Positions 1 through 4,158 of a DNA stretch of 6,147 nucleotides are shown piece by piece. This DNA comes from JACJWR01 sp044326505 (GTDB taxonomy: Bacteria > Actinomycetota > Actinomycetes > S36-B12 > UBA10799): NCBI GenBank assembly GCA_044326505.1, contig JBIRBF010000166.1, positions 1 to 6,147 of the forward strand, given 5' to 3'. Below the pieces are notes generated by a model. The model had not been told where the DNA came from, made no database searches, and worked only from the letters and a program-made list of their open reading frames with translations. The translations under genes were made by a program, and so were the position numbers. Positions within the stretch are counted from its first letter, which is position 1; every line of letters begins with the position of its first letter.

Positions 1-57
1 GACCATGTCCTGCGCTGCATGTCCTGGCCCTTCGCGTACTGCGAGTTACGTCAGAAA

Positions 58-81
58 GCGGGCTCCTGCCCGCCTAGGCGG
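58..81. other. GC hairpin overlapping a 12-bp palindrome upstream of purD
   Basis: GCGGGC (58-63) and GCCCGC (68-73) form a perfect 6-bp stem around a TCCT loop. The right arm runs into CCGCCTAGGCGG (70-81), a perfect 12-bp palindrome, so the two structures share bases 70-73 and cannot both form fully. There is no T tract after the stem, so an intrinsic terminator for a gene outside the window is possible but weak. A protein-binding palindrome is the alternative. The symmetry is seen directly; the role is not known. Confidence 0.35.
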
Positions 82-205
82 CCAACGATGTCCAAGGGGA
101 TTCTTCGGCAGCCCAAGAGAACCTCAAGACCGGCTCAGGACTCAGCCGTGACGCCTCGCACCGACCGTGGCGGACGCGCACAAGTGCTGGCTGTCAGCTC
201 ACCGC

Positions 206-211
206 TAGCCT
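206..211 (+). promoter_or_regulatory. Possible -10 element (TAGCCT) for leaderless purD transcription
   Basis: TAGCCT fits the actinobacterial -10 pattern TANNNT. It ends 7 bases before the A of the purD ATG, so a transcript from it would start at or next to the start codon. This agrees with the lack of any purine-rich Shine-Dalgarno before purD (the preceding bases are CTGGCCGGC). No good -35 hexamer is visible around 181-189, which is common in promoters of this type. TANNNT is a loose pattern, so the call rests mainly on its exact position. Confidence 0.35.
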
Positions 212-218
212 GGCCGGC

Positions 219-1490
219 ATGAGAGTTCTGGTCATCGGCTCCGGCGGGCGCGAGCACGCCCTTGTCCGCGCTCTTCAGCGCGATCCGAGTGCGACGGAGG
301 TCGTCTGCGCCCCGGGCAACGCAGGCATCGCGGCGGAAACCACCACTATGGCGGTCGACGCCGGTGACCCCACCGCTGTGGCCGACCTCGCCGACGGCGT
401 CGATGCCGACCTCGTCGTGATCGGCCCGGAGGTGCCGCTAGTCGCCGGCGCCGCCGATGCCATCCGGGCCCGCGGCCGGCTCTGCTTCGGGCCCTCGGCC
501 GCGGCGGCCCAACTGGAAGGCAGCAAGACCTTCGCCAAGGAGGTCATGGTCGCCGCCGGGGTCCCCACGGCGCTGGCAGTCACGGCCCACGACCTCCATG
601 CCGCCGAAGCCGCCTTGGACCGCTTCGGCCCGCCCTACGTGGTCAAGGACGACGGCCTGGCGGCCGGCAAGGGCGTGGTCGTCACCGACGACCGCACCGC
701 GGCGCTGGAGCATGCGGCGACTTGCCTGGCCAAGCCGGAGGGGCGCGTGGTCATCGAGGAGTTCCTCGACGGCCCCGAGGTCAGCCTGTTTCTGCTGTCC
801 GACGGCACCCGAGTCGTGCCGCTCCTGCCCGCGCAGGACTTCAAGCGGGCTTTCGACGGCGACGAGGGGCCCAACACCGGCGGCATGGGGGCCTACACCC
901 CGCTGCCCTGGGCTCCTGCCAGCCTCGTGGACGACGTCGTCCGCGCGGTGGCCCAGCCGACCATCGACGAGATGGCGCGCCGCGGCACCCCCTTCGTGGG
1001 CCTGCTCTACGCCGGCCTCGCGCTCACCAGCCGCGGGCTGCGCGTCGTGGAGTTCAACGTGCGCTTCGGCGATCCCGAGACCCAGGCCGTGCTGGAACTG
1101 CTGGAGTCCCCGCTCGGGTCGCTGTTGGCAGCCGCTGCGGCCGGCGACCTGTCGGAGCTGCCCGACCTGCAGTGGCGCGACGAGTCCGCGGTCATCGTGG
1201 TGCTGGCGGCCTTGGGCTACCCCGGCACCCCCCGCACCGGCGATCCCATTTCGGGCCTCGCCGCGGCCGGCGCCGTACCTGGAGTGGCCGTGCTGCACGC
1301 CGGAACTGCCGCTGGCCCGGACGGCGCCGTCGTGTCGGCCGGTGGTCGGGTGCTCGGCGTCGTGGGCACCGGCGCCGACCTGGCCGCGGCACGCGCTGCT
1401 GCCTACGCCGGCATGACCGAGATCAACCTGCCCGGCGGCCAGTTCCGTTCGGACATCGCCGCGCGCGCCTCGGAAGGATCCCTCCAATGA
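219..1490 (+). CDS. purD: Phosphoribosylamine--glycine ligase (GAR synthetase)
   Basis: This cytoplasmic enzyme joins glycine to phosphoribosylamine with ATP, giving GAR, the second step of de novo purine synthesis. The 423-residue product is full length for the family. The N-terminal domain opens with the GSGGREHAL motif (residues 7-15). An ATP-grasp region follows from about residue 100, with VVKDDGLAAGKGVVV at 141-155, GPNTGGMGAYTP at 217-228 and the family signature RFGDPETQ at 282-289. The C-terminal domain ends with FRSDIA (409-414), where many homologues have RxDIG. The ATG is chosen because the family starts directly with the MRVLVIGSGG strand; no Shine-Dalgarno precedes it, and a TANNNT box 7 bases upstream suggests leaderless expression. 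The stop overlaps the purB start as ATGA. It stands alone as GARS, not fused to PurM or PurN as in eukaryotes. Nothing appears missing. Confidence 0.97.
   Translation: MRVLVIGSGGREHALVRALQRDPSATEVVCAPGNAGIAAETTTMAVDAGDPTAVADLADGVDADLVVIGPEVPLVAGAADAIRARGRLCFGPSAAAAQLEGSKTFAKEVMVAAGVPTALAVTAHDLHAAEAALDRFGPPYVVKDDGLAAGKGVVVTDDRTAALEHAATCLAKPEGRVVIEEFLDGPEVSLFLLSDGTRVVPLLPAQDFKRAFDGDEGPNTGGMGAYTPLPWAPASLVDDVVRAVAQPTIDEMARRGTPFVGLLYAGLALTSRGLRVVEFNVRFGDPETQAVLELLESPLGSLLAAAAAGDLSELPDLQWRDESAVIVVLAALGYPGTPRTGDPISGLAAAGAVPGVAVLHAGTAAGPDGAVVSAGGRVLGVVGTGADLAAARAAAYAGMTEINLPGGQFRSDIAARASEGSLQ
1474..1478 (+). promoter_or_regulatory. Ribosome binding site for purB, inside the end of purD
   Basis: AAGGA, within GGAAGGA at 1472-1478, lies 8 bases before the ATG at 1487. 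It fixes the purB start inside a much longer open frame that extends upstream to 722. Because it sits in purD coding sequence, ribosomes finishing purD pass straight over it. Confidence 0.8.
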
Positions 1491-2914
1491 CCGTGATCCC
1501 CAACGTCCTGGCGGCCCGCTACGCCTCCACCGCCATGATCGGCCTCTGGTCGCCGGAGCACAAGATCCGGCTTGAGCGCCGGCTCTGGCTCGCGGTCCTG
1601 CAGGCCCAGGCCGACCTGGGCATTGACGTACCGCTGTCCGCTATCGCCGACTACGAGGCCGCCGTCGCGGACGTGGACCTGGACAGCATCGCCGCCCGCG
1701 AGCGCATCACCCGGCACGACGTGAAGGCCCGGATCGAGGAGTTCAACGACCTCGCCGGGCACGAGCACATCCACAAAGGCATGACCTCACGGGACTTGAC
1801 CGAGAACGTCGAGCAGCTACAGATCCGCGAGTCGCTGGTGCTGGTGCGGGCCAAGGTCATCGCCGTCCTGGCTCGGCTGGCCCGGCTGGCGGCGGAATAC
1901 ACCGGCACCCCCATGGCCGGCCGCTCGCACAACGTCGCCGCTCAGACCACCACCCTGGGCAAGCGCTTCGCCAACGCCGCCGACGAGCTCATCGCCGGCT
2001 ACCGCCGACTCGACGAGCTGCTGCGGCGCTACCCGCTGCGCGGCATCAAGGGTCCGATGGGGACCTCGCAGGACATGCTCGATCTGCTGGACGGCAACGC
2101 CGAGCACCTGGCCGAGCTCGAGGATCGAGTAGCGACCCACCTTGGCTTCGACCTCACCCTCACGGCCGTCGGGCAGGTGTACCCGAGGTCGCTGGACTTC
2201 GACGTGCTCAGCGCGCTCGTACAGTTGGGGGCGGGGCCGTCGTCGCTGGCGACGTCGATCCGTCTGATGGCCGGCCACGAACTGGTGACAGAGGGCTTCC
2301 AGCCCGGCCAGGTGGGCTCGTCGGCGATGCCGCACAAGATGAACACGCGATCGTGCGAGCGCGTCAACGGTTTCCAGGTGATCCTGCGGGGCTACGCCTC
2401 CATGACCGCGGAACTCGCCGGCGGGCAGTGGAACGAGGGCGACGTGTCGTGCTCGGTCGTGCGCCGGGTGGCGCTGCCGGACGCGTTCTTCGCCCTCGAC
2501 GGGATGCTCGAGACCTTCCTCACCGTGCTCGACGAGTTCGGGGCTTTCCCAGCGGTCATCGAGCGCGAGCTCGACCGCTACCTGCCGTTCCTGTCCACCA
2601 CAAAGGTGCTCATGGCGGCCGTCCGGGCCGGGGTCGGGCGCGAGACAGCCCACGAAGCGATCAAGTCCCACGCGGTGGACGTCGCGCTGGACATGCGCGG
2701 CGACTCCGGCGGCAGCGGACAGGAGCTGATCGTGCGGCTCGCCGCCGACGAGCGCCTCGGGCTGACCGAGGAACAGTTGCGGGCGCTGCTGGCCGAGCCG
2801 CTGGAGTTCACCGGGGCGGCCCGCGAGCAGGTGGCGGCGATCGTCGGCGAGGTCGCCCGAATTGCGGCCGACCACCCCGGCGCGGCCGACTACTCCCCCG
2901 AGCCGATCCTGTAG
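1487..2914 (+). CDS. purB: Adenylosuccinate lyase
   Basis: PurB catalyses two beta-eliminations of fumarate: SAICAR to AICAR in IMP synthesis, and adenylosuccinate to AMP. The 475-residue protein belongs to the fumarase/aspartase superfamily, whose members work as homotetramers with shared active sites. Visible motifs are HKGMTSRDLTEN (96-107, with H96 in the substrate-binding position), AGRSHNVAAQ (144-153, with H148 as the likely general acid) and the superfamily signature GSSAMPHKMN (277-286, with the catalytic serine in the S278/S279 pair and K284, N286). The sequence resembles mycobacterial PurB from the N-terminal IPNVLAARYAS onward. The open frame continues upstream of 1487 through purD, but homology and the AAGGA site place the start at 1487. 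The 4-base ATGA overlap implies translational coupling with purD. It ends with TAG, and a 154-bp gap separates it from purC. Confidence 0.97.
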   Translation: MTVIPNVLAARYASTAMIGLWSPEHKIRLERRLWLAVLQAQADLGIDVPLSAIADYEAAVADVDLDSIAARERITRHDVKARIEEFNDLAGHEHIHKGMTSRDLTENVEQLQIRESLVLVRAKVIAVLARLARLAAEYTGTPMAGRSHNVAAQTTTLGKRFANAADELIAGYRRLDELLRRYPLRGIKGPMGTSQDMLDLLDGNAEHLAELEDRVATHLGFDLTLTAVGQVYPRSLDFDVLSALVQLGAGPSSLATSIRLMAGHELVTEGFQPGQVGSSAMPHKMNTRSCERVNGFQVILRGYASMTAELAGGQWNEGDVSCSVVRRVALPDAFFALDGMLETFLTVLDEFGAFPAVIERELDRYLPFLSTTKVLMAAVRAGVGRETAHEAIKSHAVDVALDMRGDSGGSGQELIVRLAADERLGLTEEQLRALLAEPLEFTGAAREQVAAIVGEVARIAADHPGAADYSPEPIL

Positions 2915-2940
2915 CGCCGCTCGTGCCACAGTCCGGTGAA

Positions 2941-2999
2941 CCGACCGTCGTTGCGTCGGCCGCCCGTTACTGACGGTCGTTCGGAGCAACAACGGTCGG
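2941..2999. repeat. Inverted repeats forming two competing hairpins between purB and purC
   Basis: Arm A at 2941-2953 pairs with arm C at 2987-2999 at 12 of 13 positions (mismatch at 2949/2991), with a 33-base loop. Within that loop, arm B at 2972-2979 is a perfect 8-bp complement of 2942-2949. Arms B and C both contain ACGGTCG, so they compete for the same partner. The loop sizes and the missing T tract do not fit a plain intrinsic terminator. The repeats could act as alternative RNA folds in the purC leader, or as a DNA operator with the core CGACCGT. The pairing is seen directly; the function is inferred. Confidence 0.5.
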
Positions 3000-3003
3000 C
3001 TGA

Positions 3004-3052
3004 CCCACCAACGGCCGGGCCGCCCACCAGCCACCACACGCCACCACCCACA
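3004..3052 (+). other. C/A-rich, G-poor tract with four CCACCA copies in the purC leader
   Basis: CCACCA occurs at 3005, 3024, 3031 and 3041, just before the purC Shine-Dalgarno. From 3023 to 3052 there are only two G residues and a great excess of C over G, so the RNA would be largely unstructured. Such tracts resemble the C-rich, G-poor sites that Rho loads on. Only a small CGGC/GCCG hairpin (3012-3022) interrupts it. It may simply be an unstructured 5' leader that keeps the ribosome binding site open. Confidence 0.3.
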
Positions 3053-3059
3053 GAGATCC

Positions 3060-3063
3060 GGAG
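3060..3063 (+). promoter_or_regulatory. Ribosome binding site that decides the GTG start of purC
   Basis: GGAG ends 5 bases before GTG at 3069. No in-frame ATG lies near the N-terminus, so this short Shine-Dalgarno together with the family alignment supports the GTG as the start. Confidence 0.65.
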
Positions 3064-3068
3064 CCGTC

Positions 3069-3968
3069 GTGCCGACCAACACCGTCCCGACACCGGACTA
3101 CGACCTGCCCGCCGGCTACACCCACCTTTACTCCGGCAAAGTGCGCGACCTCTGGCGAACACCCGGCGGCGACCTGCTGTTCGTGGCCACCGACCGGATC
3201 TCGGCCTATGACTGGATCCTCCCGACCACCATCCCCGACAAGGGCCGGATCCTTACCGCAGCCAGTCTGTGGTGGTTCGAGCAACTGGCCGACCTCATCG
3301 GCAATCACGTCGTGTCCACCGACGTGCCCGACGCGGTGGCTGGTCGGGCGATGGTGTGCCGGCCGCTACAGATGGTGCCGGTCGAGTGCGTAGCGCGCGG
3401 CTACCTGACCGGTTCCGGCCTGACCGAGTACGCGCGTGACGGCCGCGTGTGCGGCAATGCGCTGCCACCCGGGCTCGTCGATGGCTCCCAGCTGCCCGCC
3501 TCGATCTTCACGCCCGCGACCAAAGCCGCCATCGGCGACCACGACGAGAACATCACCTTCGACCAAGCGGCGCAGACCGTCGGGGCGGAGCTCGCCGCCC
3601 AGCTCCGCGAGCGCACCCTGACTCTCTACGACCGCGCCCGCGAGATCGCCGCCGCCAGGGAGATCATCCTGGCGGACACCAAGTTCGAGTTCGGCTTCGA
3701 CGAGTCCGGCGCGCTGATCCTCGCGGACGAAGTCCTCACCCCCGACTCGTCGCGCTACTGGCCGGCCGATCAGTGGACGCCAGGGCACGCGCAGCCGTCC
3801 TTCGACAAGCAGTTCATACGCGACTGGCTCACCTCCTCGGCAAGTGGCTGGGACCGTGCTGGCGACACGCCCCCGCCACCGCTGCCGGCCGACGTGGTCG
3901 AGGCAACGCGCAGGAAGTACGTGGAGGTCTATGAACGCCTCACGGGCTCCGTGTTCAGCGCCTCTTGA
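3069..3968 (+). CDS. purC: Phosphoribosylaminoimidazole-succinocarboxamide (SAICAR) synthase
   Basis: PurC uses ATP to couple aspartate to CAIR, giving SAICAR, which PurB next door then cleaves. The 299-residue length matches actinobacterial PurC, which is longer than the roughly 240-residue enterobacterial form. Visible motifs are YSGKVRDLW near the N-terminus (21-29, the ATP-binding start of the fold), family signature 1, VPVECVARGYLTGS (103-116), and family signature 2, LADTKFEFG (201-209), followed by DEVLTPDSSRYW (220-231). The C-terminal part (about 232-299) with WPADQW and SFDKQFIRDWL is the extension typical of longer PurC proteins. The start is GTG, 5 bases after GGAG. It follows purB after 154 bp, so it may be read through from purDB or expressed and controlled separately by the structured leader. 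All key motifs are intact. Confidence 0.96.
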   Translation: MPTNTVPTPDYDLPAGYTHLYSGKVRDLWRTPGGDLLFVATDRISAYDWILPTTIPDKGRILTAASLWWFEQLADLIGNHVVSTDVPDAVAGRAMVCRPLQMVPVECVARGYLTGSGLTEYARDGRVCGNALPPGLVDGSQLPASIFTPATKAAIGDHDENITFDQAAQTVGAELAAQLRERTLTLYDRAREIAAAREIILADTKFEFGFDESGALILADEVLTPDSSRYWPADQWTPGHAQPSFDKQFIRDWLTSSASGWDRAGDTPPPPLPADVVEATRRKYVEVYERLTGSVFSAS

Positions 3969-3976
3969 CGCCCCGC

Positions 3977-3992
3977 CGCTCGCCCAGGAGCG
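3977..3992. terminator. Weak hairpin after purC, possible terminator
   Basis: CGCTC (3977-3981) and GAGCG (3988-3992) form a 5-bp stem around a 6-base loop, 9 bases after the purC stop. There is no T tract, and the stem is short for such GC-rich DNA. It is listed because it is the only hairpin near the end of purC; termination here could equally be Rho-dependent or absent. Confidence 0.2.
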
Positions 3993-4005
3993 TGCGCGAC
4001 CACAG

Positions 4006-4027
4006 GTGCGGTGAATTTCGGGTGAAT
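4006..4027 (-). promoter_or_regulatory. PHO-box-like tandem repeat upstream of the phosphoketolase gene
   Basis: GGTGAAT occurs at 4010-4016 and again at 4021-4027, exactly 11 bp apart. On the minus strand these read as two adjacent 11-base units, ATTCACCCGAA and ATTCACCGCAC. PhoP boxes in Streptomyces are direct repeats of 11-base units with a GTTCACC core; both units here match six of the seven core bases. The repeat lies 30 bp before a TTGACA hexamer. I see no third unit on either side. The repeat is certain; assignment to PhoP is inference. Confidence 0.35.
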
Positions 4028-4056
4028 GGACGCCTCGGTTCTGCGTCCGGCATGCA

Positions 4057-4087
4057 TTGACACGGTCACTGTCGGCAGACTCATACG
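4057..4087 (+). promoter_or_regulatory. Candidate promoter for the phosphoketolase gene
   Basis: A perfect TTGACA (4057-4062) stands out in this GC-rich gap. The best -10 candidate is CATACG at 4082-4087 with a 19-base spacer, which is a poor match. The -35 is overlapped by GACA-N7-TGTC (4059-4073), a small inverted repeat that could be an operator. Transcription from here would leave a leader of about 65 bases before the ATG. The strong -35 supports a promoter; the weak -10 limits confidence. Confidence 0.35.
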
Positions 4088-4147
4088 CGCACGGAATAGC
4101 TGTCACCCGACGCCGCTTCCGTGCCCTCCACGACAGTCCACACGCCC

Positions 4148-4153
4148 AGGGAG
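4148..4153 (+). promoter_or_regulatory. Ribosome binding site for the phosphoketolase gene
   Basis: AGGGAG ends 5 bases before the ATG at 4159, a good Shine-Dalgarno and spacing. It supports this start, which retains a short K/S/T-rich segment ahead of the conserved region. Confidence 0.75.
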
Positions 4154-4158
4154 CAGCG

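Noticed and set aside
19..222. 67-codon open frame ending in an ATGA overlap with purD, as a possible leader peptide or small gene
   Set aside because: No ribosome binding site precedes it, about 21 of 67 codons end in A or T (including the rare TTA) unlike the strongly G/C-ending neighbours, and the translation looks like no protein I know.
722..1486. Upstream extension of the purB frame, as a possible long N-terminal domain
   Set aside because: The extension is an R/G/A-rich out-of-frame reading of purD; homology and the AAGGA site place the PurB start at 1487.
438..1487. 349-codon open frame on the minus strand opposite purD
   Set aside because: Same reason: an antisense shadow of purD with no recognisable motif or ribosome binding site.
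2915..3068. Purine riboswitch or intrinsic terminator between purB and purC
   Set aside because: No purine riboswitch core is recognisable, and the hairpins have no following T tract and, for the longer pairing, a 33-base loop.
1817..3082. 421-codon open frame on the minus strand opposite purB
   Set aside because: Long antisense frames are expected in GC-rich coding DNA; the translation is low-complexity R/G/H/V-rich and shows no family motif, while purB on the other strand is unmistakable.
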